The notes under the pieces were generated by a model. The model saw nothing but the letters and a program-made list of their open reading frames with translations, was not told the origin of the DNA and ran no database searches. Shown here piece after piece: positions 1 to 8,601 of a DNA stretch of 64,000 nt (its first letter is position 1; every line of letters starts with the position of its first letter). Origin of the DNA: Nocardia speluncae NBRC 108251. Its GTDB lineage: Bacteria > Actinomycetota > Actinomycetes > Mycobacteriales > Mycobacteriaceae. Where the stretch lies: assembly GCF_001613245.1 (NCBI RefSeq), contig NZ_BDBZ01000001.1, positions 124,001-188,000 of the forward strand, given 5' to 3'. The translations under genes and the position numbers were made by a program.

Positions 1-2
1 CC

Positions 3-809
3 CGGTTGTCCGATGAACTGGAATTGCTCGGTGCGCTGTCGGGTCCGTTCGGCATCGGTCTGGTCGATTGGGTGCTGGCGCGGGAACCAGGGCTGCTCGA
101 AACCGCTCTCGCCGCGCGGCCGACGGTGATCTCGATCGGCTTCACCGACGATTTCGCCTGGGTGCCGCGGCTGCACCGGCACGGTGTCGTTGCGGTGACC
201 CAGGTCTACGACGCGGAACAGGCCCGTCGCGCTGCCGGCGCCGGCGTGGATGTGCTGGTCGCCCGGGGCGCCGAAGGCGGCGGTCATGGGGCGCCGCTGC
301 TCGGTATCCTGCCGTTGCTCGATACCGTGCTGGACGTGGTGGATGTGCCGGTCCTGGCGGCCGGCGGGCTCTGCTCCGGGCGGACGCTGGCCGCGGTGCT
401 CGCCGCCGGTGCCTCGGGGGCCTGGCTCGGAACCAGGCTGTCGGTATGCACCGAGGCGCTCACCCCGGACCGTGCACGCGCTGCGCTGGTGCATGCGGGG
501 GCGACCGATACCGTGACAACGCGCGTCTTCGATATTGCGCAGCAGCTGCCCTGGCCGGCGCGTTTCCCCTCGCGGGTACTGCGCAACGATTTCACCGGGC
601 GGTGGGAGCACAGCGAAGACGCCCTGACCGGGAACACGGTGGCCCGCGACGAGTTGGCCGCGGCGTCGGCAGCCGACGATCCCGCGGTGGCCCCGGTCGA
701 CGCGGGCCAAGGTGTGGGGATGGTGACCGAGAGCGCACCGGTGGGCCAGGTGATCGACGAACTGTGTTCGACCGCGGAGCATGCGCTGCGCGGCTGGTCC
801 AGCCGCTGA
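3..809 (+). CDS. Nitronate monooxygenase-like flavoprotein, 5' end missing
   Basis: This is the C-terminal part of an FMN-dependent TIM-barrel enzyme of the nitronate monooxygenase / 2-nitropropane dioxygenase family, which oxidises nitronates or related compounds in the cytoplasm. The visible core has the glycine-rich phosphate-binding stretch GAEGGGHG (about residue 90) and the later AAGGLCSG and GASGAWLGTRL segments typical of the FMN site. The reading frame is open to the window edge and lacks the roughly 60-residue N-terminal start of the family, so the TTG at position 6 is probably not the true start. It ends 32 bp before the convergent MFS gene. Confidence 0.8.
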   Translation, partial: RLSDELELLGALSGPFGIGLVDWVLAREPGLLETALAARPTVISIGFTDDFAWVPRLHRHGVVAVTQVYDAEQARRAAGAGVDVLVARGAEGGGHGAPLLGILPLLDTVLDVVDVPVLAAGGLCSGRTLAAVLAAGASGAWLGTRLSVCTEALTPDRARAALVHAGATDTVTTRVFDIAQQLPWPARFPSRVLRNDFTGRWEHSEDALTGNTVARDELAAASAADDPAVAPVDAGQGVGMVTESAPVGQVIDELCSTAEHALRGWSSR

Positions 810-841
810 ACCCAGCATTTCTACGGTGTTCGGCCGAGGAT

Positions 842-2155
842 TCAGCCCACGGGCGCCGAACCGTAGGAACGCAGTTGCCTGCTCAACACCAGAGCGCTCG
901 CGAACAGGGCGAGCGCGACCGCACACCACGGTGTGGCGAGCCCCCATCGGGTGCCGGCCGGCAGCAGATCTATCAGGAACCCGGTGAGCGCGGATCCGAC
1001 CAGTACGACGAGTCCGCCGATAGAGGAGAGAAGACCGTAGTATGCCCCGAGGCGCCGCTCGGCGGCGATGCGCGGCACCAGATCTCGGGCAATGGGAACC
1101 GTGATCATCTGTCCGAGTGCCAGGAGAAGTACGAATGCGGCGGGCGGGATCAGTGCGGGCACGCCATGGAGTTGCCTCGGCGAGAGCAGAGCCATCACCA
1201 CGAATGCCGTGGCCGTGACGGTCAGTCCCACGGGCAGGGCCGTGATCGTGCGCACCCGGCGGGTGATCGGCAGTTGGGCGATGACGAAGAACGCCGACGC
1301 CAGGGCGAAATACCAGCCCAGCGGGGCCTGCGACCCCCAGGCGCGCTCGAGCTCCAACGGCAACAAAAGATACAGCTGGTTGTATCCCAGCAGCTGGGAG
1401 CTCATCGCGACCGCGAAGAGTAGAAAGGTTCTGTTCGCGACCACTTCCCGCCATCCGTCGAGCCATCCGTCAGTGGCGTGGGGACCGCGCCGCGCGGGGA
1501 GCAAGCGCAGATGGACGACCAGCAGGACGACGAAAATACCCGCCGCAACCAGGCAGGCGACGGAGAAATCCGCCACCAGCAGCAAGGATCCGAGCAACGG
1601 TCCGGTGAACGAGCCGACCTGACCGCATACGGCGAAGAGTGCGAAGGCATCCTTTCGGGACCGGCCGCCGTGCTCGGCGCTTCCCGCCGCGGTAGCGAGG
1701 GCGGACTCGACAGCCGGGGAGAACAGCGCGCCGGCGAACCCCGTCAGGAGGGTGGCCACCACGATTGCGGGCACCGACCCGGCGAAGGCCAACCCGGTGA
1801 AGCCGAGGATCCGGCACACGCAACCGGCGGCGACCACCGGCTTCACACCCCACCGGTCCGCGAGTGAGCCTCCGATGAAGAACAAACCCTGCTGGGAGAA
1901 CGTGCGGAGCCCGAGGATCAGGCCGACGAACGCCGCCCGCAGGCCGAGATCCTCCGTCAGGTGCACAGACAGATACGGCAGCACCATGAAGAAGCCGGCG
2001 TTGAACGCGAGTTGCGTGAGAACGAGGAGCCGGACGATCGGCGTCGCGGAACGTAGACCGGTCAGCAGAGACCACCGGCGGCCGAACAGTCGACCGGTGG
2101 GCGCCGAATCCGACGTCGGCGCGGCCGGCCGGTCGTCAGCGTGCGGCGACGGCAA
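842..2155 (-). CDS. MFS transporter, probably siderophore-linked
   Basis: A 437-residue major facilitator with about 12 hydrophobic segments. Motif A is visible between TM2 and TM3 (GGSLADRWGVKPV). Its start overlaps the end of the upstream ABC ATPase gene by 20 bp, so it is the last gene of the iron-uptake operon that starts near 5034. Family knowledge: EntS-like MFS proteins export siderophores, and the position in a binding-protein/permease/ATPase operon behind an iron box suggests siderophore export or drug-like efflux linked to iron. The substrate is inferred from context only. Confidence 0.8.
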   Translation of the reverse strand: MPSPHADDRPAAPTSDSAPTGRLFGRRWSLLTGLRSATPIVRLLVLTQLAFNAGFFMVLPYLSVHLTEDLGLRAAFVGLILGLRTFSQQGLFFIGGSLADRWGVKPVVAAGCVCRILGFTGLAFAGSVPAIVVATLLTGFAGALFSPAVESALATAAGSAEHGGRSRKDAFALFAVCGQVGSFTGPLLGSLLLVADFSVACLVAAGIFVVLLVVHLRLLPARRGPHATDGWLDGWREVVANRTFLLFAVAMSSQLLGYNQLYLLLPLELERAWGSQAPLGWYFALASAFFVIAQLPITRRVRTITALPVGLTVTATAFVVMALLSPRQLHGVPALIPPAAFVLLLALGQMITVPIARDLVPRIAAERRLGAYYGLLSSIGGLVVLVGSALTGFLIDLLPAGTRWGLATPWCAVALALFASALVLSRQLRSYGSAPVG

Positions 2156-2921
2156 CGGGACCTGGTTCGAACAGGATCGACAACCGCCCCGTCGACTCGT
2201 CGACCAGAACCTCGGCGCGGACGTTGTATACCTGGGCGATCAGTTCGGAGGTCAACACCGCGACAGGTTTTCCGCCGGCCACGACCCGGCCCTCCTTCAA
2301 GACGATCACCGTATCGCAGAACATGGCGGCGAGGTTGAGGTCGTGCAGGGCGATCACACTGGTGACGGGTAGCCGGGCGACAAGTGCCAGCAACTCCAGT
2401 TGATGGTGGATATCCAGATGATTGGTCGGCTCGTCCAGCAGGAGCTCACGGGGTTCCTGAGCCAGGGCGCGGGCGATCTGGACACGTTGCCTCTCCCCGC
2501 CGGAGAGCCGGTGCCAGAGCCGGTTCACTTTCGAGGTGAGCCCGGTGTGCTCGAGCGCGGCCGTCACTGCCGCATTGTCGGTGGTGGGGTTTCCGCCGAA
2601 GGCTGTCCGGTGCGGGATACGCCCGAGGCGGACGACGTCGCCGACCGTGATGTCGAGGTCGGTATCGGCGTGCTGGTTCACGACGGCGACCGCGCGCGCG
2701 ATCTCTTTGCGCCGCAGGGTGGACAGATCGTTGCCATCGAGGGTCACAACACCTGCTGTCGGGCGCACGACACCGTTGAGCAGATGTAGTAGCGACGACT
2801 TCCCGGACCCGTTCGGCCCCAGCAGTCCGACAGTCTCGCCCGGTGCCGGTGCCACCGTGACTCCGTCGACAACGAGCGCACCGCCACGGTTCCAGGTGAC
2901 GGTATCCGCGTGCAGGGTCAC
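2136..2921 (-). CDS. Iron-siderophore ABC transporter ATPase
   Basis: A 261-residue FecE/FepC-type ATPase that would power siderophore import at the inner face of the membrane. Walker A is GPNGSGKSS (residues 35-43), followed by the signature LSGGERQR and Walker B LLLDEPTNHLD. The GTG start at 2921 is chosen because it forms a GTGA overlap with the permease stop and has a GGAGGAG ribosome site about 7 nt upstream. The open frame runs further back to 3041, but that part is antisense-like sequence inside the permease gene. It is co-transcribed with the permease and binding protein. Confidence 0.92.
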   Translation of the reverse strand: MTLHADTVTWNRGGALVVDGVTVAPAPGETVGLLGPNGSGKSSLLHLLNGVVRPTAGVVTLDGNDLSTLRRKEIARAVAVVNQHADTDLDITVGDVVRLGRIPHRTAFGGNPTTDNAAVTAALEHTGLTSKVNRLWHRLSGGERQRVQIARALAQEPRELLLDEPTNHLDIHHQLELLALVARLPVTSVIALHDLNLAAMFCDTVIVLKEGRVVAGGKPVAVLTSELIAQVYNVRAEVLVDESTGRLSILFEPGPVAVAAR

Positions 2922-3988
2922 CGGACTCTCCTCCGGCGCGACAGGATGATGATGAACGCCGGAACACCGACCAGCGCGGTACCCACACCCACCGGCAGCG
3001 GGGTGGGCGCGAAGGCGACGCGGGAGACGGCATCCACCCACACCATGAAGACCGCACCCAGCATCGCTGTCGCAGGAACCAACAGGCCGTGCCGCGGCCC
3101 GAGCAGGAACCGCGCCGCGTGTGGGAGCACGAGTCCGACGAACCCGATCGCGCCGGCGACGCTGACCAGGGTCGCAGTGATGACCGCCGTGACGACCAGG
3201 AGCACCAGCCGGAACTTCGCGACGGAGATTCCGAGCGATGCCGCGACCTCGTCACCGAACGAAAAAGCATCGAGGACGTGCGCGTAGTACAGGCACACCG
3301 CGGTCCCGAGGAGCACCACCAGCGCGCAGAGCCTGACATCATCCCAGCGGACGCCTTCGAGCGATCCGAGCAGCCAGAACATCACCCCCCGAGTCTCGTC
3401 GGAGTCCGCGAACGCGAAGATGACGAATGAGGTCAGCGCCGAGAACAGCTGCGTACTGGCGACACCCGCGAGGATGACGCGGTCGTTGCTACCGCCGGAA
3501 AGGTGGGCGAGCAGCAGTACCAGCCCGAACGCGACCAGCGCTCCGAGGAACGCGCCGCCGGACAAGCCGATCGCGGCGCTGCCGACACCGAGAACCCCCA
3601 CGATCACGGCACCTGTCGACGCGCCGGACGAGATGCCCAGGACGAACGGGTCCGCGAGCGGGTTGCGCAGGAGCGACTGCATGATCACGCCGCAGATCCC
3701 GAGCCCGGCGCCGCACGCAGCAGCCACCAGCGCCCGTGGGAGCCGCTCCTCCCAGACGATCGCGTTCTTCGCCGTCCGCACCGGAATATCGGCGAGACCG
3801 AGGTGATTGAGCAGGACATCACGGACGTTCACCAAGGAGATATTCGCCGGGCCCAGAGTGATGGCGACGAGTACCGACAGCGCGAGCGCGAGGGCTCCGC
3901 CGATTGTGATCAGCGATCCGAGGACCCATCTTCGCCCCTGAATCGGTTCGGGGGCGACAAGATCGCTGCGGTCGCGGGTGGCGGTCAG
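2918..3988 (-). CDS. FecCD-type iron-siderophore ABC permease
   Basis: An integral membrane permease of the FecCD/BtuC family, about 356 residues with roughly nine or ten hydrophobic helices. Family landmarks include LPRALVAAACGAGLGICG near the N terminus, NPLADPFVLGISSGA, and GFVGLVLPHAARFLLG near the C terminus. The start is unclear: no ATG, GTG or TTG occurs between the end of the binding-protein gene and the first membrane helix. A CTG at 3988 overlaps the upstream stop as CTGA and would give a normal length. The alternatives are a start far inside the binding-protein gene or a truncated GTG/TTG start near the VNVRDV segment. Confidence 0.88.
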   Translation of the reverse strand: MTATRDRSDLVAPEPIQGRRWVLGSLITIGGALALALSVLVAITLGPANISLVNVRDVLLNHLGLADIPVRTAKNAIVWEERLPRALVAAACGAGLGICGVIMQSLLRNPLADPFVLGISSGASTGAVIVGVLGVGSAAIGLSGGAFLGALVAFGLVLLLAHLSGGSNDRVILAGVASTQLFSALTSFVIFAFADSDETRGVMFWLLGSLEGVRWDDVRLCALVVLLGTAVCLYYAHVLDAFSFGDEVAASLGISVAKFRLVLLVVTAVITATLVSVAGAIGFVGLVLPHAARFLLGPRHGLLVPATAMLGAVFMVWVDAVSRVAFAPTPLPVGVGTALVGVPAFIIILSRRRRVR

Positions 3989-5034
3989 CGGGGGACCTGC
4001 ATATCGCGAAGGCCGGCGGCGATCTTCTCGAGGCCGTCGACGGCCCGGATCGACGGGTTCATCTCGGCACCGTGCAGGGCAATGTATCGCTGGTTGCGCA
4101 CGGCGTCGAGGTTGCGCGTCACCGGGTCGGATTCGAGGAAGGCGATTTTGTCCGCCAGGAGGTCTCCGGGGAAGCGGGCGCGCAGTAGGTCGCCGAGGAC
4201 GAGGACATCCGGGTTGCGTTCGACTACGGTCTCCCAGCCGACAGCGGGCCAATCGTCGGTCAACTCCGCGAACACATTGGTGGCACCGACCGACGTGGCG
4301 AGCAGGTTCGCCGAGCCGAGGCCCCCGGCCACATAGGGGCTCTTGGTATCGGCAAACCAGAACGCCATCGACACGTTCGACTTCTCGATATCGGCGAGGG
4401 CGGCAGTCTCACGGCTCTGCAGCTCGTCGACGAGTTGCGCGCCCCGGTCGTTCACATCGAAGACGGCGGCGAGTTCACGGATCTCCTGATACAACGCGTC
4501 CATCGTCAGTGGTGCCGAGCGCTTGCCGCCACCGTTGACGCTCACACCGTTATCGCAGTCGGTCGGCGACAGGTACGACTCTATCCCGGTCTCCTCGAAC
4601 CGGCTTCGCTCGGCGACACCACCTTGTTCGAAATGCCGTCCGAACGACGCGGTGACGAAGTCGGGATCGGCGCCCAGGACGACCTCGTAGGTTGGTGCGT
4701 TCTCCGCGAGGCGGGGTACCGAGGCGTGTGCGGCTGCCAGATTCTGGCGAATGGGATCGGTCCACGAGGCGGTTCCCACTATGCGGTCGCCGAGACCGAG
4801 CGACAGCAGGATCTCGGTCGAACCCTGATCCAGCGAGGCGACTCGCTTCGGTGTGGCGTCGACGGTGACCGTTTCCCCGCAGTTGTCGAGGGTGAGGGGG
4901 TAGGCAGTACTGCCTTCTCCGGCGGCTACGGGGCCGCGGTCGCCGACCTGCTCGGATTGCCCGCAGGCGACAAGTGTGCTCGCCAGCACAGCGGTGACGG
5001 CCACGAGGCCGATCCGGCCCATGGAAATCTTCAC
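3985..5034 (-). CDS. Iron-siderophore ABC transporter substrate-binding lipoprotein
   Basis: A lipid-anchored binding protein that would deliver ferric siderophore to the permease. It has a hydrophobic signal segment with a lipobox-like LVAC, then a FecB/periplasmic-binding fold: TPKRVASLDQGSTEILLSLG, ERSRFEETGIESYLSP, and NPDVLVLGDL near the C terminus. GTG codons at 5043 and 5034 and an ATG at 5022 are all possible starts, and none has a strong ribosome site. It is the first gene of the importer operon and lies about 100 bp downstream of an IdeR-like iron box, which predicts derepression under iron limitation. Confidence 0.88.
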   Translation of the reverse strand: MKISMGRIGLVAVTAVLASTLVACGQSEQVGDRGPVAAGEGSTAYPLTLDNCGETVTVDATPKRVASLDQGSTEILLSLGLGDRIVGTASWTDPIRQNLAAAHASVPRLAENAPTYEVVLGADPDFVTASFGRHFEQGGVAERSRFEETGIESYLSPTDCDNGVSVNGGGKRSAPLTMDALYQEIRELAAVFDVNDRGAQLVDELQSRETAALADIEKSNVSMAFWFADTKSPYVAGGLGSANLLATSVGATNVFAELTDDWPAVGWETVVERNPDVLVLGDLLRARFPGDLLADKIAFLESDPVTRNLDAVRNQRYIALHGAEMNPSIRAVDGLEKIAAGLRDMQVPR

Positions 5035-5135
5035 GTTCGTCACGGCTTTCTGCTCATCGAATAGGGTGGCGCCCCGCGCGATCACTGTGCGGCCGAAAAC
5101 CACCACCTGTACCGAGGAAGCAGGCGAACGCTAAC

Positions 5136-5154
5136 ACAAGTAAACCTAACCTAA
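5136..5154. promoter_or_regulatory. IdeR/DtxR-type iron box
   Basis: On the minus strand the 19 bases read TTAGGTTAGGTTTACTTGT. This matches 13 of 19 positions of the palindromic IdeR/DtxR consensus TTAGGTTAGGCTAACCTAA, with one half-site intact. It lies upstream of the siderophore importer operon and is oriented so that iron-loaded repressor would block its promoter. Confidence 0.75.
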
Positions 5155-5516
5155 ATAATGCGGTGTAGTCGCTGGTCGGGTTTGGTCACTCGCGTGGGGA
5201 TGTCGAAGTAGCGCGCGAGTCCGTGGGGGATCGGCCGGCCGAGATCATCTGCGGGCCCACCACTTGAATCCTGCCGGGTCGGTGCGCTTTCATTGATATA
5301 GAAAGGTATTTGATCAGCGAGTATCCGGATGTCGTGTCCGGGAGGAGGCGCGGTTACGCGTCTCGGGTAAGCCTCGCTCTCGGCGGTGTCGCCGGAGCCG
5401 GGCGCCTCCGACCAGGTTTCGGTGCCCAGCCGGCGGCGTCCAGTCGGGTGTGCGGAGAGCAGGGTGTGGCCTGGGGAGTACGGCGAAACAACAGCACTCC
5501 GTTTCGGAGGTTGATC
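5155..5516 (+). other. Long leader between iron operon and sulfatase gene
   Basis: These 362 bp separate the divergent importer and sulfatase genes. The only clear element is a ribosome site TTTCGGAGG ending 7 nt before the sulfatase ATG. An open frame continues upstream to 5310 but shows no family similarity. I recognise no riboswitch, terminator or further operator here. Confidence 0.5.
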
Positions 5517-7868
5517 ATGACGAAAAAGTTCGACGGGCGTATCGCGCTGGATATCCGTGATTCGGTTGCCGATTGGGCGCCCTTCATCGCGCCCGAGGCG
5601 CCGCCGGACGCACCGAACATTTTGTATGTCGTGTGGGACGATATCGGGATCGGCACCTGGGACTGCTACGGCGGCCTGGTCGAGATGCCGAATATGAAAC
5701 GTATCGCCGACCGCGGCGTCCAGTTCACGCAGTTCCACACCACCGCGCTGTGTTCCCCCACCCGTGCCTCGCTACTGACCGGGCGGAACGCCACCTCGGT
5801 CGGTATGGCGACCATCGAAGAATTCACCGACGGATTCCCGAGTATGTGTGGCCGGATACCGGACGATACCGCGTTGTGCTCGGAGGTCCTGACCGAATGC
5901 GGGTGGAATACCTATGCGGTCGGGAAATGGCATATGACCCCGCTCGAGGAAGGAAACCTCGCGGCGTCGAAACGGCATTGGCCGCTGGGGCGCGGGTTCG
6001 AGCGGTTCTACGGTTTCCTCGGTGGCGAGGCCGATCAGTGGTATCCGAATCTGGTCTACGACAATCACCCGATCTCGCCGCCCTGTATCCCGGAGGACGG
6101 GTATCACCTGTCGGCGGATCTGGCCGACAGGGCGATCGAATTCATTCGCGACGCGAAAGTTATCGCGCCCGATAAACCTTGGTTCACCTATTTGTGTCCG
6201 GGTGCCGGTCACGCGCCGCATCATGTGGCGCGGGAATGGGCCGACAAGTATCGCGGCCGATTCGATATGGGTTACGAGGAGTATCGCGAAATCGTGCTGG
6301 CGAATCAGAAACGCATGGGCTTGGTCCCGGAGAACACCGAGCTGTCGCCCATGAACCCGTATTCGGCGGAGACCGGTGCGCAGGGCACACCGTGGCCCGC
6401 GCAGGACACGGTGCGGGAATGGGATTCGCTGTCGGAGGACGCGAAGCGCCTGTTCGGCCGGCAGGCGGAAGTGTTCGCGGGGTTCCTGTCCTATACCGAT
6501 GCGCAGATCGGCCGGCTGCTCGACTATCTAGAGGACAGTGGTCAGCTGGACAACACGATCGTTGTCGCGCTCTCGGACAACGGCGCCAGTGGTGAGGGAG
6601 GCCCGAACGGGTCCGTCAACGAGATGAAATTCTTCAACGGCTATATCGACACGATAGAGGACAGCTCCGCCCAATTGGAAGAGTTGGGTTCGCCGACCAC
6701 CTACAACCATTACAGCATCGGGTGGGCAATGGCGTTCAATACTCCGTACAAGCTGTACAAGCGATATGCTTCGCACGAAGGCGGGATCGCCGACCCGTGC
6801 CTTATATCCTGGCCTGCCGGGATAGCGGCCCGCGGCGAGTTACGCCACCAATATGTCAATGTCTGCGATATTACGCCCACCGTCTACGATCTGGCAGGCA
6901 TAACGCCCCCGGGCGCGGTGAAGAATGTGGTGCAGCGTCCTTTGGAGGGGATCAGTTTCCGGGGGGTGTTCGAGAACGCCGAGGCCGATGTCGGTAAGCA
7001 CACCCAGTTCTATTCGATGCTCGGTACGCGTGGTATCTGGCATCGTGGGTGGTTCGCCGATGCGGTGCATGCGGCATGCCCCTCCGGTTGGGGACATTTC
7101 GACACCGACCGCTGGGAGTTGTTCCATATCGAGGAGGATCGCAGCCAGATACACGATCTGGCCCGGGTTCACCCCGAGAAGCTGGAAGAGCTGAAAGCGC
7201 TGTGGTTTTCGGAGGCTCGAAAGTACAGCGGAATGCCACTCAACGATCTCGACATAGTCGCCACAATGATGCGCGACCGCCCCTCGTTCGCCAAGAGCCG
7301 GGACCACGCCGTCTATTATCCCGGTCTCGCGGAGGTGGGGCCGGGCGCGGCGCTCGAGGTCAGGGGCCGTTCGTTCGCGCTGCTCGCGGAGGCGACCGTC
7401 GACGGCGCCGATGCGCAGGGCGTGCTGTTCGCCCACGGCGGGCGCCTCGGCGGGCATACCCTGTTCGTTCAGGACGGCCACCTGCAGTATGTCTACAACT
7501 TTCTCGGCGAGGAGGAACAGACAATTGTGTCCGACCGGCCGGTGCCGTCCGGCGATCACATCTTCGGGCTCCGATACGAACGACGCGGAACCCGATCCGA
7601 CAGTTTCACGCCGGCCGGTGCAGCCACGCTCTACATCGACGAGGATCCGGTGGGTTCACTCGACGATATGCGGATCCAGCCCACTGTATTCTCCGGTGTG
7701 GGAGAGGGGATCCGCGTGGGCCGTGACAGTGGGCAATCGGTCAGCGGACGGTATCGGTCGCCGTTCCCGTTCACCGGAGGAACCGTGCACCAGGTCATCG
7801 AGGATGTGACGGGCAAGCCGTACCACGACCTGGAAATGGCGGCAGCCGAGGCATTCTCGCGCGATTGA
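5517..7868 (+). CDS. Cys-type arylsulfatase (formylglycine sulfatase)
   Basis: A 783-residue type I sulfatase that would hydrolyse sulfate esters. The formylglycine site is CSPTRASLLTGR with the modified cysteine at residue 79, matching C-x-P-x-R-x4-TG. Metal ligands are suggested by the DD pair at 41-42 and the later SDNG segment. The length matches the approximately 787-residue mycobacterial arylsulfatases of the AtsA/AtsD type. No signal peptide is seen at the chosen ATG, which follows the GGAGG site; starts up to 5310 are open but lack support. Activation would need a formylglycine-generating enzyme encoded elsewhere. Confidence 0.92.
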   Translation: MTKKFDGRIALDIRDSVADWAPFIAPEAPPDAPNILYVVWDDIGIGTWDCYGGLVEMPNMKRIADRGVQFTQFHTTALCSPTRASLLTGRNATSVGMATIEEFTDGFPSMCGRIPDDTALCSEVLTECGWNTYAVGKWHMTPLEEGNLAASKRHWPLGRGFERFYGFLGGEADQWYPNLVYDNHPISPPCIPEDGYHLSADLADRAIEFIRDAKVIAPDKPWFTYLCPGAGHAPHHVAREWADKYRGRFDMGYEEYREIVLANQKRMGLVPENTELSPMNPYSAETGAQGTPWPAQDTVREWDSLSEDAKRLFGRQAEVFAGFLSYTDAQIGRLLDYLEDSGQLDNTIVVALSDNGASGEGGPNGSVNEMKFFNGYIDTIEDSSAQLEELGSPTTYNHYSIGWAMAFNTPYKLYKRYASHEGGIADPCLISWPAGIAARGELRHQYVNVCDITPTVYDLAGITPPGAVKNVVQRPLEGISFRGVFENAEADVGKHTQFYSMLGTRGIWHRGWFADAVHAACPSGWGHFDTDRWELFHIEEDRSQIHDLARVHPEKLEELKALWFSEARKYSGMPLNDLDIVATMMRDRPSFAKSRDHAVYYPGLAEVGPGAALEVRGRSFALLAEATVDGADAQGVLFAHGGRLGGHTLFVQDGHLQYVYNFLGEEEQTIVSDRPVPSGDHIFGLRYERRGTRSDSFTPAGAATLYIDEDPVGSLDDMRIQPTVFSGVGEGIRVGRDSGQSVSGRYRSPFPFTGGTVHQVIEDVTGKPYHDLEMAAAEAFSRD

Positions 7869-8010
7869 AGCACGAGCCTACAACTACCGGGAGGCGCCGC
7901 CCAGGTATAGCGGTGCGACGGACACGGCCGCGCTGGAACTCGGCCGGGCGGCATCGATCCTCCCGCCCGGCGCTGCCGAGTTTGCGGCGGCCGCGGTGGG
8001 GTTCGGGTGA

Positions 8011-8601
8011 TCACGCACTACCGGGGACGCGGCCATCCTCGATATTCGTATCCACTGATGCGCTACCTCGGTGGTCTCCGTCCAGCAGCTGCTGGACGAT
8101 ATCGCCGAAACGTAGCAGCACTTGATCGGAATGTGCGCGGGAGTTGGGGGCTTCGAAGATTCGCAGAGCAGCGCCGAGGCCCATCAACGCACTCACTGCC
8201 ATTTCTGCCCGCAACCCGGCGTCGTCATCGCCCCCGAGCCGTTCGGCCAGCGCATCGAAGTAACCATCGGTGAACTTTGCTTGGATCGTGGCGGGCTCGG
8301 GGGCGGTGAGTCGCAGCATGATTGCGCGTCCCAGCGGCTCCACCGCATTCGCCTGCATACGTTCTATGATGTTCCGGACCAAGGCTCGGCCGAGTTCTTC
8401 GTCCGGTATTCCGGTCAGTTCGAGTGGCTGGACCTCGGCGACCTCGTGAAAGATTTTCTCTTTGCTTCCCCCCACTTTCATCACCATTGCGGGTGACAGG
8501 TCCGCGGCCAGGGCGATATCGCGGATGGTTACGTGGCGGTAACCGCGTTCCGCGAACAGTTTCGAGGCCGCCGCCAGTGCGGCATCCCGGGCTCGCGTCA
8601 C
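8011..8601 (-). CDS. TetR-family repressor of the adjacent MFS gene
   Basis: A 196-residue TetR regulator with the N-terminal helix-turn-helix TIRDIALAADLSPAMVMKV at about residues 24-42 and a ligand-binding C-terminal part. The GTG start overlaps the stop of the upstream MFS gene as GTGA, so the two are co-transcribed and translationally coupled. The obvious target is the pair of palindromes in front of the MFS start at 10610-10657, giving a transporter-repressor autoregulated module. The ligand is unknown. Confidence 0.88.
   Translation of the reverse strand: MTRARDAALAAASKLFAERGYRHVTIRDIALAADLSPAMVMKVGGSKEKIFHEVAEVQPLELTGIPDEELGRALVRNIIERMQANAVEPLGRAIMLRLTAPEPATIQAKFTDGYFDALAERLGGDDDAGLRAEMAVSALMGLGAALRIFEAPNSRAHSDQVLLRFGDIVQQLLDGDHRGSASVDTNIEDGRVPGSA

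Noticed and set aside
68..1423. 451-residue open frame in another phase over the nitronate monooxygenase-like gene
   Set aside because: The translation is arginine-rich and motif-free. It is a by-product of high GC codon use and overlaps two real genes.
5151..5738. Minus-strand open frame ending in a GLARYFDIPTRVTKP-like segment
   Set aside because: It overlaps the sulfatase start and has no family motif that I can support. The short hydrophobic-charged segment may be chance.
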